64,000 bases of DNA from JAGFIY01 sp964499285 (GCA_964499285.1 CAZCLA010000015.1:7485-71484), one strand, 5' to 3'; numbered from the stretch's first letter, positions 17,342 through 26,801 are shown. Notes: generated from the letters alone by a model not told the origin. Program-made: numbers and translations.

Positions 17342-18799
17342 TTATTCGCCGTATTTAATCGAACAATTATCACAATTGCGGCAGTCTTTTTCTCCCGGAA
17401 AACCAAAGTAATCCGAGATGTAAACCCTGCGGCATTTATTGTTGTTAATGTAATTAACAAGAGCAAGAAGTTTTTTGTTGTCTGATAAGAGTTTTTCGTT
17501 AAGATAATCGTCGTCAGTAAGCTGCTCTGGCATAGTGTTAGTTAACTCCAAATTTTTTTCTTCGAGCGAACCCTCCGTTACGCCGTATCTATCAAGCATC
17601 GAAAAGACGGTTTCCAAACGAAAATCATTTTTGTCTTTAAAAGAGATTTGTTCCCGGAAATAATCTACATCAAGTGAATTTAGTTTATCCTTGTTGGTCA
17701 TAAGAAGATCAAAAACACGGTGGTAATAATCCGCGTTTGGATTAGACCATTTTATAAACTCCATTTGAGTGAGCAAGTCGTTTTGACTGTAAAGAAGCAT
17801 GCACAACGAAGCCTGTCCGTCTCGCCCTGAGCGCCCGATTTCTTGATAATATGATTCAACGGATGAAGTGACTTCGGCGTGAATTACAAAACGTATATCG
17901 GCTTTATCAACCCCCATTCCGAAAGCGTTTGTTGCAAGCACAATATTAGAGTCGCCGGACATAAAATTGCTCTGCATTTTTTTTCGTTCCGAAGCGCCAA
18001 GCTTTCCATGGTAAACATCGTGCTTTATTCCTTTTCGTTCGAAGTACTCTGAAAATTCTGAAAGTGTTTTTATAAGTGAAAAGTAAATAATCCCCGAACC
18101 CGAATATTCTTCAATAACTTCTAAAATTAATTTTATTTTGCTTTCGAAATCGTAAGTGGTTACAACTTCAAGCCTAAGATTCGGTCGTTCGATTCCTTGA
18201 TGAAAAATATTAATTTCGTCTTTTTCAAGACTCAACTTTTTAATGATATCAGTCTGAACGTCTTTTGTTGCTGTGGCGGTTAATGCTATGGTTAAAGGGT
18301 TTCCCAGCATTGCTCTAAATTCTCCGATGCGCGAATAATCAGGACGAAAATCATGCCCCCACTCGGAAATACAGTGAGCTTCATCTACCGCAAGCAGAGA
18401 AATATCGGCTTCCCGTATCTTTCCGATAAAAGTGTTTTTTCTAAATCTTTCCGGAGTTACATAAAGCAGTTTTATTTTTCCCTCCACGAAGTTTTGAAGA
18501 CGTTCCTCGCGCTTACTTTTAGATACGGTTGAATTTATATACGATGCAGGAATACCTCGCTTTTTTAATCCTTCAACTTGATCCTGCATAAGAGCAATTA
18601 GAGGGCTAATTACAAGAGTTCCGCCTTCAAAAATCATAGCAGGAATTTGATAACATAGTGATTTTCCTGCACCTGTGGGCATCAGAACAAGAGAATGTTT
18701 TTTTTCGATCAGGGTTCTATTAATAATTTCCTTCTGAAGCCCTTTGAAAGAATCGTATCCCCAATGTTTTTTTAGTATATCATAAGTTTTTTGTTCCAT
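17342..18799 (-). CDS. recQ: RecQ-family ATP-dependent DNA helicase (short form)
   Basis: RecQ unwinds DNA 3' to 5' in recombination and repair. The 485-residue protein has the Q/Walker A region (LMPTGAGKSLCYQIPA), the DEAH box in VDEAHCISEWGHDFRPDY, motif VI (YYQEIGRSGRDG) and a C-terminal zinc cluster (FPGEKDCRNCDNC). It ends just after the cysteines, so the winged-helix and HRDC domains of full-length RecQ (about 600 residues) are missing; short RecQ proteins of this kind are common. I prefer the ATG at 18797-18799 to the TTG six bases upstream. It runs opposite to the paa genes between paaD and paaG. Confidence 0.92.
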   Translation of the reverse strand: MEQKTYDILKKHWGYDSFKGLQKEIINRTLIEKKHSLVLMPTGAGKSLCYQIPAMIFEGGTLVISPLIALMQDQVEGLKKRGIPASYINSTVSKSKREERLQNFVEGKIKLLYVTPERFRKNTFIGKIREADISLLAVDEAHCISEWGHDFRPDYSRIGEFRAMLGNPLTIALTATATKDVQTDIIKKLSLEKDEINIFHQGIERPNLRLEVVTTYDFESKIKLILEVIEEYSGSGIIYFSLIKTLSEFSEYFERKGIKHDVYHGKLGASERKKMQSNFMSGDSNIVLATNAFGMGVDKADIRFVIHAEVTSSVESYYQEIGRSGRDGQASLCMLLYSQNDLLTQMEFIKWSNPNADYYHRVFDLLMTNKDKLNSLDVDYFREQISFKDKNDFRLETVFSMLDRYGVTEGSLEEKNLELTNTMPEQLTDDDYLNEKLLSDNKKLLALVNYINNNKCRRVYISDYFGFPGEKDCRNCDNCSIKYGE

Positions 18800-18912
18800 A
18801 TTCAAATATACTTAAACAAACGAGGAGATTTATCAAAATATTACAGCCGCTTTCTATGTGGAATGTGAATTTTATATATTTCTAATGAGAGTAACTTACT
18901 TAAGAGATATAA

Positions 18913-20004
18913 ATGAAAAAAAGCACTATTGTTATTGTGTTCTGTATGGTATTTCTTTCAGCCTTTACGATAAAGGGACAATCTTCCAAAGAATCATTTT
19001 CAGATAGACTTAAACTATCCGGTACTTGGTTTCTTGGATTTCATCAAGGAAAAATGGACGGGGAAGAATTCAGTTCTTTCTTTGTTCGAAGAGGTTATTT
19101 TACCGTAAGAAACAAATTTAACGATAAATTTTCGCTTCGTTTTACTACTGATATAACACTTGATGAAGAAGGCGACGGTGAAGGAGATATTGAAATTAGA
19201 TTGAAGTACGGTTATATAAATTATAAGTTCGGGAGTCTTGGTTTTATAGAAGATCTATCTGCTGAGTTTGGAGTAGTGCATAGACCTTATATTACTTTTG
19301 CTCATGATATTTATGATTATCGTGCGCAAGGGGCAACAATTCTCGATCGATATGATATGACAAGTTCTGCGGATTTTGGCGTGTCATTTTTCGGATTACT
19401 CGGCGAGAAAATGGATAATGAGTACTCCAAAATGGCAGATGATAAACATCCAGGAAAATTCGGTAGCTTTGGTTTTGGAGTATATAACGGAGCGGGTTAT
19501 CACGGAATCGAAAAAAATAAAAGCAAGGTTTTTGAAGGAAGAATCAGCTTAAGACCTTTATGGGATCTGCTGCCAGGATTGCAGCTGACATATCTTGGAA
19601 TTATCGGAAAAGGAAATACGGAAATGGAACCTGATTATTCAGCAAACGCTTTCGATGTTTCGTATCAAAGCGGTATTATTAACCTGCAAGGATTATATTA
19701 CGACGGAAAAGGCAAACAATCCGGAAACCTTCTCGATGAAAACGGTAACGCTGCAAAAAGAAAAGGTTATTCGGTGTTTGCAGAATTAAAAATTCCGGAA
19801 ACCAGGCTTGCCCTTTTCGGAAGATATGATTTTGTAAAAAATGAATTTATTTCTTATGCCGTTAAAGAAAAACTGATGATTCTCGGAATCGGATATACTT
19901 TTTTTGAAAGAAACAGAGTTATATTAAATTTTGAAAAACTTGACTCGGATGATTTGGACGAGGACAATAATTTTATCGAGCTGGTATTTGATATTAGATT
20001 TTGA
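18913..20004 (+). CDS. Outer-membrane porin (phosphate-selective porin O/P type)
   Basis: This 363-residue beta-barrel has a signal peptide (STIVIVFCMVFLSAFTIKGQ). Next comes the porin O/P start LSGTWFLGFHQG with FFVRRGYFTVRNKFNDKFSLRFTTDI, then repeated amphipathic strands and a C-terminal strand ending in phenylalanine (NFIELVFDIRF), a usual outer-membrane targeting signature. It ends nine bases before paaG, so it is probably cotranscribed with paaG and may take up aromatic acids. Substrate is not known. Confidence 0.82.
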   Translation: MKKSTIVIVFCMVFLSAFTIKGQSSKESFSDRLKLSGTWFLGFHQGKMDGEEFSSFFVRRGYFTVRNKFNDKFSLRFTTDITLDEEGDGEGDIEIRLKYGYINYKFGSLGFIEDLSAEFGVVHRPYITFAHDIYDYRAQGATILDRYDMTSSADFGVSFFGLLGEKMDNEYSKMADDKHPGKFGSFGFGVYNGAGYHGIEKNKSKVFEGRISLRPLWDLLPGLQLTYLGIIGKGNTEMEPDYSANAFDVSYQSGIINLQGLYYDGKGKQSGNLLDENGNAAKRKGYSVFAELKIPETRLALFGRYDFVKNEFISYAVKEKLMILGIGYTFFERNRVILNFEKLDSDDLDEDNNFIELVFDIRF

Positions 20005-20012
20005 GGGGTACA

Positions 20013-20795
20013 ATGAAGCATTTAATAATAGATAAACTCAACAACACTCTAATTGTTAAACTTAACCGTCCCAAAGTTTTTAACAGCTTCAACAGGGAAA
20101 TGGGTGATGAATTTTTGAAAACATTATCCGAAGCCTCGGTAGATCATGAAGCTAGGGCAATACTTATTATCGGAGAAGGCAAAGCGTTCTGTGCAGGACA
20201 AGATTTAAGTGAAGCGATTCCCGATGACGGTTCAATGGCAGATTTAGGGGAAATTCTTGAATTCAGATACAATAAAATTATCAAACTAATTCGGAATATT
20301 GAAAAACCTGTTGTCGCTGCAGTTAACGGTGTGGCTGCGGGAGCGGGGGCAAATATTGCTTTGTCTTGTGATATTGTTGTTGCTTCGGTTAAAGCGTCTT
20401 TTGTTCAAGCCTTTTCAAAAATTGGACTTGTACCGGACAGCGGCGGCACCTATTTTTTACCGAGATTAATTGGACTACAAAAAGCATCTGCCTTGATGAT
20501 GCTCGGCGAAAACATTAATGCGGAAGAAGCCGAAAGAATCGGAATGATTTACAAAGTCTATCACGAAAATGAATTCGAAAAAAAATCGCTTGAACTTGCT
20601 TATAACCTAGCGCAAATGCCGACGAAGGGTTTCGCGTTGACAAAAAAATTATTAAATCAATCATTTAATAATTCTTTAGACACACAATTAGAAATGGAGA
20701 AAGAATATCAAATTGAAGCGGGAAAAACTTATGATTATGCAGAAGGAGTGAAAGCTTTTAAAGAAAAAAGAAAACCCGTCTTCAAAGGAGAATAG
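20013..20795 (+). CDS. paaG: 1,2-epoxyphenylacetyl-CoA isomerase PaaG
   Basis: PaaG is a crotonase-fold enzyme that turns the ring epoxide into the oxepin intermediate. The 260-residue protein has the crotonase oxyanion loops (GKAFCAGQDLSE and VAAVNGVAAGAGANIALSCD) and the PaaG-type FSKIGLVPDSGGTYFLPRL with the key acidic residue. Enoyl-CoA hydratase PaaF is the closest alternative, but the Asp in VPDSGGT fits PaaG. The start is the ATG at 20013, with GAGGGG five bases upstream; the upstream TTG is ignored. It is followed by the amidohydrolase after two bases. Confidence 0.88.
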   Translation: MKHLIIDKLNNTLIVKLNRPKVFNSFNREMGDEFLKTLSEASVDHEARAILIIGEGKAFCAGQDLSEAIPDDGSMADLGEILEFRYNKIIKLIRNIEKPVVAAVNGVAAGAGANIALSCDIVVASVKASFVQAFSKIGLVPDSGGTYFLPRLIGLQKASALMMLGENINAEEAERIGMIYKVYHENEFEKKSLELAYNLAQMPTKGFALTKKLLNQSFNNSLDTQLEMEKEYQIEAGKTYDYAEGVKAFKEKRKPVFKGE

Positions 20796-20797
20796 TC

Positions 20798-22507
20798 ATG
20801 AAAAATTTTATCGCTTTAGTTCTTTCAATTATGGCAGCACTAAGTTTATCGAGCTGTTCGGATACAAATTATGCTGACTTAGTTTTTATAAATGGAACAA
20901 TTCATACTGTCGATAACGAGTTAGGAACCGTGGAAGCAATTGCAATTGATGCGGATACCATTATGTTCGCCGGTTCCGCTGAAGAGATTAAAGATCTAAT
21001 TGATGATAAAACAAAGGTTATGGACCTTAAAGGGGCAACCGCAATCCCAGGTTTTAACGACAGCCATGCTCACTTTCTCGGACTTGGTGAATTGAAACTT
21101 AAAATTGATTTGCTCGATACAAAAAGCTGGGACGAGGTTGTTGAGCTTGTGAGAAAATCTGCCGAAGAAAAAGAAAACGGCGAGTGGATAATCGGGAGAG
21201 GATGGCATCAAGAAAAATGGGAAGAAGTCCCCGAACCGAACGTAAATGGTTATCCATATCACTACGATTTATCAAAAGCAGCTCCCGATAATCCCATTAT
21301 TCTGAGCCATGCAAGCGGACATGCCATAATTGTGAACGAAGCAGCTATGAAACTTTCCGGAATCGACAAAAATACTCCCGATCCAGCCGGAGGAAAAATT
21401 GTGAGAGATAAAAACGACAATCCTATCGGTGTGTTTGAGGAAGAGCCCGCCGAGGCTCTGATTACGAATTACTATAATGAATACATTAATCAACGCTCTC
21501 CTGAAGAAGTTGAAGAAGATAAAGTAGCGGCAATCTTTTCGGCACAAAAGGAGTGCTTCGAAAACGGCATCACTTCATTTCATGATGCCGGAGCAACTTT
21601 TGAAACTATAGATATATATAAAATGCTGGTTGACAGCCATGAACTGAAAATTCGACTTAATGTTATGATCGGAGAAGACAATCCAACGATCAGAGAAAAA
21701 ATAGATGACTACTGGCTGCGCGGTTACGGTGATCATCACTTGAATGTTCGTTCTATAAAAAAGTATGTTGACGGTGCGCTTGGTTCGCGCGGAGCCTGGA
21801 TGCTTGAGCCGTATTCAGATCTTCCCACTCATTCCGGCTTGAACGTAACCCCAATTAACGAGCTTGAAGAAACCGCCGAAATAGCATTAGAAAATGATCT
21901 GCAGCTTTGCACCCATGCTATCGGCGATAAAGGAAATCGCGTTATGCTCGATATTTATGAAAAGCTGTTGGAAGGAAGCTCTGATAAGCGATGGAGAATA
22001 GAACATGCACAGCATTTAAATCCCGCTGAAGTTGAAAGATTTCCGGCAAATGGAGTAATAGCGTCTATGCAAACAGTGCATTGCACTTCGGATGCAGTGT
22101 TTGTTGAAAAAAGATTGGGGGAAAAACGAGCTGAAGAAGGCGCATATGTCTGGAGAAATCTTTTGGAAAAGGGAGCTGTTATTTGCAACGGAACAGACGC
22201 ACCGGTTGAAAGAATCGACCCGATAAAAAACTTTTATGCAGCCGTGACAAGAAAATTGGACGATGGAGCCGAGTTTTATCCCCAACAGAAAATGACAAGG
22301 ATTGAAGCTCTAAAATCATATACAATTAATGGAGCGTATGCCTCATTTCAGGAAGATGTGATTGGTTCACTTAAGCCGGGCAAGTATGCTGACATAACTG
22401 TTCTAAGCAAAGATATTTTAACGATACAGGAAGGAGAAATTCTCGACACACAAATTTTGTACACAATCAGCGGCGGAAAAATAGTTTTTGAAAATGTTAC
22501 AAATTAA
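20798..22507 (+). CDS. Lipoprotein amidohydrolase, YtcJ-like (Amidohydro_3)
   Basis: This 569-residue exported enzyme has a lipobox (LSLSSCSD), the first metal motif GFNDSHAHF, the segments LCTHAIGDKGNRVML and WRIEHAQHL with metal-binding histidines, and the late Asp in CNGTDAPVERIDP. These mark a metal-dependent amidohydrolase of the YtcJ group, which cleaves amide bonds of unknown substrates. It sits between paaG and DUF6165 in a close-packed operon. One attractive idea is that it releases an aromatic acid from an amide at the cell surface to feed the pathway, which is inference only. Confidence 0.85.
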   Translation: MKNFIALVLSIMAALSLSSCSDTNYADLVFINGTIHTVDNELGTVEAIAIDADTIMFAGSAEEIKDLIDDKTKVMDLKGATAIPGFNDSHAHFLGLGELKLKIDLLDTKSWDEVVELVRKSAEEKENGEWIIGRGWHQEKWEEVPEPNVNGYPYHYDLSKAAPDNPIILSHASGHAIIVNEAAMKLSGIDKNTPDPAGGKIVRDKNDNPIGVFEEEPAEALITNYYNEYINQRSPEEVEEDKVAAIFSAQKECFENGITSFHDAGATFETIDIYKMLVDSHELKIRLNVMIGEDNPTIREKIDDYWLRGYGDHHLNVRSIKKYVDGALGSRGAWMLEPYSDLPTHSGLNVTPINELEETAEIALENDLQLCTHAIGDKGNRVMLDIYEKLLEGSSDKRWRIEHAQHLNPAEVERFPANGVIASMQTVHCTSDAVFVEKRLGEKRAEEGAYVWRNLLEKGAVICNGTDAPVERIDPIKNFYAAVTRKLDDGAEFYPQQKMTRIEALKSYTINGAYASFQEDVIGSLKPGKYADITVLSKDILTIQEGEILDTQILYTISGGKIVFENVTN

Positions 22508-22519
22508 GGAAGGGAATTA

Positions 22520-22903
22520 ATGAAAGTTGAAGTCTCAAACGGAGAACTCGTAGATAAAGTTTCAATTCTACAGATTAAGTTGAATAAAATTAAATCGGTA
22601 GAGAAACTTAAAAATGTAAAAACCGAATTTTATATACTTCTTGAAGAAATGAAAAAGCTGGGAATTGACGAAAACACCGAGGAATATAAAGATTTGATAA
22701 AAGTAAACACCAACCTTTGGGAAATTGAAGATAAAATTCGAGTGAAAGAACTTAAAAAAGAATTTGACGAAGAGTTTATAGAACTTGCTCGGTCTGTGTA
22801 TTTTCAAAACGATAAGCGTTTTGAACTTAAGAAAAAAATTAATGCCGCAACCAATTCTTCTCTTTTTGAGGAGAAGGAATATGTAGATTATAAAAACAAA
22901 TAA
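22520..22903 (+). CDS. DUF6165 family protein
   Basis: This 127-residue, highly charged helical protein follows the DUF6165 pattern closely: an N-terminal EVSNGELVDKVSILQIKL, the middle VNTNLWEIEDKIR and the end ELARSVYFQNDKRFELKKKIN. The family has no established function and is often near glycan or lipopolysaccharide genes. There is no signal peptide. It starts 12 bases after the amidohydrolase, with AGGAAGGGAA ahead of the ATG, and its stop touches the PLP enzyme frame. Its presence in a phenylacetate operon is unexplained. Confidence 0.75.
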   Translation: MKVEVSNGELVDKVSILQIKLNKIKSVEKLKNVKTEFYILLEEMKKLGIDENTEEYKDLIKVNTNLWEIEDKIRVKELKKEFDEEFIELARSVYFQNDKRFELKKKINAATNSSLFEEKEYVDYKNK

Positions 22904-22917
22904 CCGTCGAAGAGAAC

Positions 22918-23850
22918 ATTAAGACAATCGATTTAAATAAATCCGTTTTACAAAAAGTTATTCTTCCAAACGATAATCCGGAAATATCAGTTTATCTTAA
23001 GCGCGACGATTTGCTTCATCGCGAAATTTCGGGCAACAAGTGGCGTAAGCTGAAGTATAATTTAATCGAAGCAAAAAATCTTGATCTTAACCAACTTCTA
23101 ACTTTTGGCGGAGCCTTTTCAAATCACGTTTATGCCGTTGCTGCAGCAGGAAAAATTTTTGGATTCAAAACTATTGGAATCATCAGAGGAGAAGAACACC
23201 TTCCTCTTAATCCAACGCTTCAATTTGCAACTAGCTGCGGAATGGAACTCCATTATTTGAATAGAACGGCTTATAAAAACAGGAATGATAAAAATTTCCA
23301 AACGGAGATTGCAGAACAATTTGGTAATGTTTATATAATTCCCGAAGGAGGAACTAACTCTTTTGCTCTTGAAGGTGTTGCTGAAATTGTTGCTGAGCTT
23401 GACATAAATTTCGATTATCTTTTTACACCGGTCGGCTCAGGGGGAACCTTGGCAGGACTTGTCTATGGATTAAACGGAAGGAAAAATATTGTGGGAATTT
23501 CTTCACTCAAAAACGGAAATTACCTAACCAAAATTGTTGCTGAATTAATAGAAATGAAGATGCCAGACGTGCCTGATAATTGGAGAATAATCTTTGATTA
23601 CAGTTTCGGAGGTTTTGCTAAGATTAAACCGGCGTTAGTAGAATTTATTAATCATTTTTCTTCCCTTAACTCTATTGAACTTGATTATATTTATACAGGA
23701 AAGATGTTGTTTGCTGTTGATGATATGATCAAGAATAACTACTTTTCAAAGGGGACAAATATTATAGCGATTCACACGGGCGGACTTCAAGGTAACACCG
23801 GAATGCAGAGAAAAATAAACAAGCTTACAAAAGAGATTCATCATGATTGA
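22918..23850 (+). CDS. PLP-dependent enzyme, D-cysteine desulfhydrase/ACC deaminase family
   Basis: This fold-type II PLP enzyme has the family N-terminus LKRDDLLHREISGNKWRKL, with the PLP-binding lysine in NKWRKLKYN. TFGGAFSNHVYAVAAAG, the phosphate loop TPVGSGGTLAGLVYG and IIAIHTGGLQGN follow. Members deaminate D-cysteine or aminocyclopropane-carboxylate. The conserved region begins upstream of the first ATG/GTG/TTG in frame (TTG at 23011): the frame is open back to 22894 with no standard start codon. I propose ATT at 22918-22920, preceded by GAAGAG and giving a natural N-terminus (MKTIDLNKSVLQKV), 310 residues. ATA at 22900 or a sequencing error is also possible. It overlaps paaH by eight bases. 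Confidence 0.78.
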   Translation: MKTIDLNKSVLQKVILPNDNPEISVYLKRDDLLHREISGNKWRKLKYNLIEAKNLDLNQLLTFGGAFSNHVYAVAAAGKIFGFKTIGIIRGEEHLPLNPTLQFATSCGMELHYLNRTAYKNRNDKNFQTEIAEQFGNVYIIPEGGTNSFALEGVAEIVAELDINFDYLFTPVGSGGTLAGLVYGLNGRKNIVGISSLKNGNYLTKIVAELIEMKMPDVPDNWRIIFDYSFGGFAKIKPALVEFINHFSSLNSIELDYIYTGKMLFAVDDMIKNNYFSKGTNIIAIHTGGLQGNTGMQRKINKLTKEIHHD

Positions 23851-25015
23851 TATGAAAAATTATAAAATTGCTGTTGTCGGTGCGGGAACAATGGGTTCGG
23901 GAATTGCACAAGTGGCGGCAACCGCAGGGCACAAAGTAACCTTAATTGATTCAAATGAAGCTGCACTTGCTAATGTAAAAAGTAATCTTCATAAAATATT
24001 AATGCGTCTTTCCGAAAAAGGAAAAATCAAAAGTGAGGACGCAAGTGCAATCTATGAAAGAATAGAATTTAGTAACGATTTGGAGTCTGCTGATTATTTG
24101 ATTGTGATTGAAGCGATTGTTGAGAATCTTAATTCAAAACAGAAATTATTTTTGGATTTGGAAGCGACGTTAAACGATGAAACAATTCTTGCTACTAATA
24201 CATCTTCCCTTTCGGTAACAGCGATTGCATCGGCTTGTCAAAATCCCAAAAGAGTTATCGGCACGCATTTTTTTAATCCCGTCCCTCTTCTTCCTTTAGT
24301 TGAGATTGTACCAGGACTTTCGACCAATAAGGAAGTAACCGAAAAAACAAGAAAGATGATTAACAATTGGGGCAAGACGACTGTTCTAGTAAAAGATACT
24401 CCCGGCTTTATTGTTAACCGTGTTGCCCGACCGTTCTACGGTGAGGCTTTACGAATTTATGAAGAAGGAATAGCCGATGTACCCACAATCGATTGGGCAA
24501 TGAAAGAAATTGGTGGATTCAAAATGGGTCCTTTTGAATTGATGGATCTTATAGGGAATGACGTAAATTACGAAGTAACAAAAACCATCTTCGAACAATT
24601 TTATTACGATCCGAGATTTAAACCCTCGCTTGTTCAAAAACAGTTGGTTGACGCAAAACATTTCGGGAGAAAAACGGGTAAAGGATTTTATGATTATACG
24701 GATGTTGCGGCAAATACTTTGCCCCACAAGGATGAAAAGTTAGGTAAAAAAATCGTTGATAGAATTTTGGCAATGTTGATTAACGAAGCAGCGGATGCAG
24801 TGTTTATGAATATTACAGCCGTTGATGATATTGATCTTGCTATGACTAAAGGGGTTAACTATCCTAAAGGATTGTGCCGATGGGCTGATGAAATTGGGAT
24901 AGAAAAAATTATTGAACGATTAGAAAAATTGTATATGGTTTATCGCGAAGACCGATATAGAGTGAATCCTCTTTTAAGAAGAATGAAAGAAGAAGGTATA
25001 AAATTTTATGACTGA
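23843..25015 (+). CDS. paaH: 3-hydroxyacyl-CoA dehydrogenase PaaH
   Basis: PaaH oxidises the 3-hydroxyadipyl-CoA-type intermediate with NAD. The 390-residue protein has the NAD motif VVGAGTMGSGIAQ, the catalytic His in GTHFFNPVPLLPLVEIV and the middle NRVARPFYGEALRIYEEG. A second 3HCDH-type helical segment at the C-terminus (DDIDLAMTKGVNYPKGLCRWADEIG) makes it longer than the roughly 280-residue hydroxybutyryl-CoA enzymes. The start overlaps the PLP gene by eight bases; an ATG three codons later is also possible. Its stop overlaps paaI by eight bases. Confidence 0.9.
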   Translation: MIDMKNYKIAVVGAGTMGSGIAQVAATAGHKVTLIDSNEAALANVKSNLHKILMRLSEKGKIKSEDASAIYERIEFSNDLESADYLIVIEAIVENLNSKQKLFLDLEATLNDETILATNTSSLSVTAIASACQNPKRVIGTHFFNPVPLLPLVEIVPGLSTNKEVTEKTRKMINNWGKTTVLVKDTPGFIVNRVARPFYGEALRIYEEGIADVPTIDWAMKEIGGFKMGPFELMDLIGNDVNYEVTKTIFEQFYYDPRFKPSLVQKQLVDAKHFGRKTGKGFYDYTDVAANTLPHKDEKLGKKIVDRILAMLINEAADAVFMNITAVDDIDLAMTKGVNYPKGLCRWADEIGIEKIIERLEKLYMVYREDRYRVNPLLRRMKEEGIKFYD

Positions 25016-25433
25016 ACAAGAAAAAGCCGAAAAAGTTGTCGGTCATATGATGGAGAAAGACGAGTTCAGCAGATGGCTGGGGATTGAGGTGATTGAAATA
25101 AGACCCGGCTACAGTAAAATTAAAATGAAAGTAAGAAAAAATATGCTGAACGGGTTCGGGACAACTCATGGTGGGATAACGTTTTCTTTGGCGGACAGCG
25201 CGCTTGCATTCGCTTCAAATAATTATGGAAGAGTTGCAGTAGCTCTTGAAACAAGTCTTGCATTTCCAAGACCTGTCTATGAAAAAGATGAACTTACGGC
25301 AGAAGCAATTGAGCAAAGCAAAGGAAATAGTGTTGGCATTTATAATGTCACAGTTACAAATCGAGAGAATGTGAAAGTCGGTATTTTTAGAGGAACTGTT
25401 TACAGGACAAAGAAAGAATTTTTCAAAGAATAA
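25008..25433 (+). CDS. paaI: Hydroxyphenylacetyl-CoA thioesterase PaaI
   Basis: PaaI is a hotdog-fold thioesterase that frees CoA from dead-end aromatic CoA esters. The 141-residue protein has the PaaI motif NGFGTTHGGITFSLADSALAFASN with the HGG turn and the catalytic acidic residue. It also has ETSLAFPRPV- and GNSVGIYNVTVTN-type strands. Length is typical. It overlaps the end of paaH and is 68 bases ahead of paaJ. Confidence 0.9.
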   Translation: MTEQEKAEKVVGHMMEKDEFSRWLGIEVIEIRPGYSKIKMKVRKNMLNGFGTTHGGITFSLADSALAFASNNYGRVAVALETSLAFPRPVYEKDELTAEAIEQSKGNSVGIYNVTVTNRENVKVGIFRGTVYRTKKEFFKE

Positions 25434-25460
25434 TCATTTGCGAAAATTAAAAACGCCGGG

Positions 25461-25493
25461 TTCATGCAAAGACCGCTAGGAACGCAAAGAAAA
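25461..25493. repeat. Small dispersed repeat-like element before paaJ
   Basis: The segment from TTCATGCAAAGACC to AACGCAAAGAAAA resembles a widespread intergenic element that reads roughly CGCAAAGACGCTAAGAACGCAAAG in many bacterial genomes. Only one copy is seen in this window, so the identification rests on memory of the motif, not on repetition here. It lies just ahead of the paaJ start and could affect the leader. Confidence 0.4.
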
Positions 25494-25501
25494 GGAACAA
25501 T

Positions 25502-26707
25502 ATGAAAGAAGCTTATATAATAGATGCAATACGAACACCAATCGGTAAACTTGGCGGGGCATTATCTTCAATTCGAGCCGATGACCTCGCAGCATTATCA
25601 ATAATGGAAATAATAAAAAGGAATCCTTTAGTGGATTTTTCAGAGGTTGATGATGTAATTCTCGGTTGCGCAAACCAAGCGGGTGAAGATAATCGTAACG
25701 TAGCAAGAATGGCGCTCCTTTTAGCCGGATTACCAGTTACCGTTCCCGGCGAAGCGGTAAACCGATTATGCGCTTCTGGTTTGAGTGCGGTGGTAAATGC
25801 CGCCCGTGCAATTAATGTTGGCGATGGAGACCTTTACATTGCCGGTGGAGTTGAACATATGACCCGTGCCCCGCTGGTTCAATCAAAAGCAGAAAAAGCT
25901 TTCTCTGGACGAGTTGAAATTCACGACTCAACATTAGGGTGGCGCTTCATTAATGATAAAATGAAACAATTGTACGGTACCGAAGCAATGGGAGAAACAG
26001 CAGAAAATGTTGCAGAAGATTATAAAATTAGTCGTGAAGACCAGGATTTGTTTGCATATAACTCACATATGAAAGCGGTTCGAGCAAACGAAAGCGAAAG
26101 AATGAAAAAAGAAGTTATCTCTGTTGAAATTCACCAGAGAAAAGGTGGGCCAATAATTTTTGATAAAGATGAATTTATTCGTCCTGAAACTACTTTGGAA
26201 GCACTGGCAAAACTTAAACCTGCTTTCAGAAAAAACGGAACAGTAACAGCAGGTAATTCCTCGGGTTTAAACGACGGCTCTGCAGCGTTGCTCCTAGCTT
26301 CGGAAGATATAATTAAAAAATATAACTTGAAGCCGCGGGCAAAAATTATAACTTCGACTGTTGTCGGTTTAGAACCGCGTGTTATGGGACTCGGACCAAT
26401 CAATGCAACGAGAAAGATTTTGGAAAAAACAAAACTTTCTTTGGATGATTTTGATGTAATTGAATTAAACGAAGCCTTTGCGGCGCAAAGTTTGGCTGTG
26501 CTTCGAGAGTTGGGTCTTGAAGATGATGATTCTCGTGTTAATCCAAACGGAGGAGCAATTGCACTTGGTCATCCTCTTGGTATGAGCGGAGCGCGTTTAA
26601 TTACAACGGCAATGATTGAACTGGAAGAACGGAAGAAAAAAAGAGCACTTTGCACTCTTTGTGTCGGAGTCGGACAAGGAATGGCATGTATAATTGAAAG
26701 GGTATAA
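25502..26707 (+). CDS. paaJ: 3-oxoadipyl-CoA / 3-oxo-5,6-dehydrosuberyl-CoA thiolase PaaJ
   Basis: PaaJ makes the last cleavages of the pathway, giving acetyl-CoA and succinyl-CoA. The 401-residue thiolase starts AYIIDAIRTPIGKLGGAL and has the acyl-accepting Cys in VNRLCASGLSAV, the GGVEHMTRAP segment and the catalytic His in NPNGGAIALGHPLGMSGAR. The second Cys is in LCVGVGQGMACIIERV. Plain acetyl-CoA acetyltransferases share these motifs; the assignment to PaaJ relies on the setting and the AIRTPIGKLGGAL-type start. Confidence 0.88.
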   Translation: MKEAYIIDAIRTPIGKLGGALSSIRADDLAALSIMEIIKRNPLVDFSEVDDVILGCANQAGEDNRNVARMALLLAGLPVTVPGEAVNRLCASGLSAVVNAARAINVGDGDLYIAGGVEHMTRAPLVQSKAEKAFSGRVEIHDSTLGWRFINDKMKQLYGTEAMGETAENVAEDYKISREDQDLFAYNSHMKAVRANESERMKKEVISVEIHQRKGGPIIFDKDEFIRPETTLEALAKLKPAFRKNGTVTAGNSSGLNDGSAALLLASEDIIKKYNLKPRAKIITSTVVGLEPRVMGLGPINATRKILEKTKLSLDDFDVIELNEAFAAQSLAVLRELGLEDDDSRVNPNGGAIALGHPLGMSGARLITTAMIELEERKKKRALCTLCVGVGQGMACIIERV

Positions 26708-26801
26708 TAAAATTTAATATAAGGCGGATGATATTGATATTGATGATTAGCGCTGATCGTATTCAAAATAACAATCAAGGTTCCATCAAAGCGGGAAAAT
26801 T

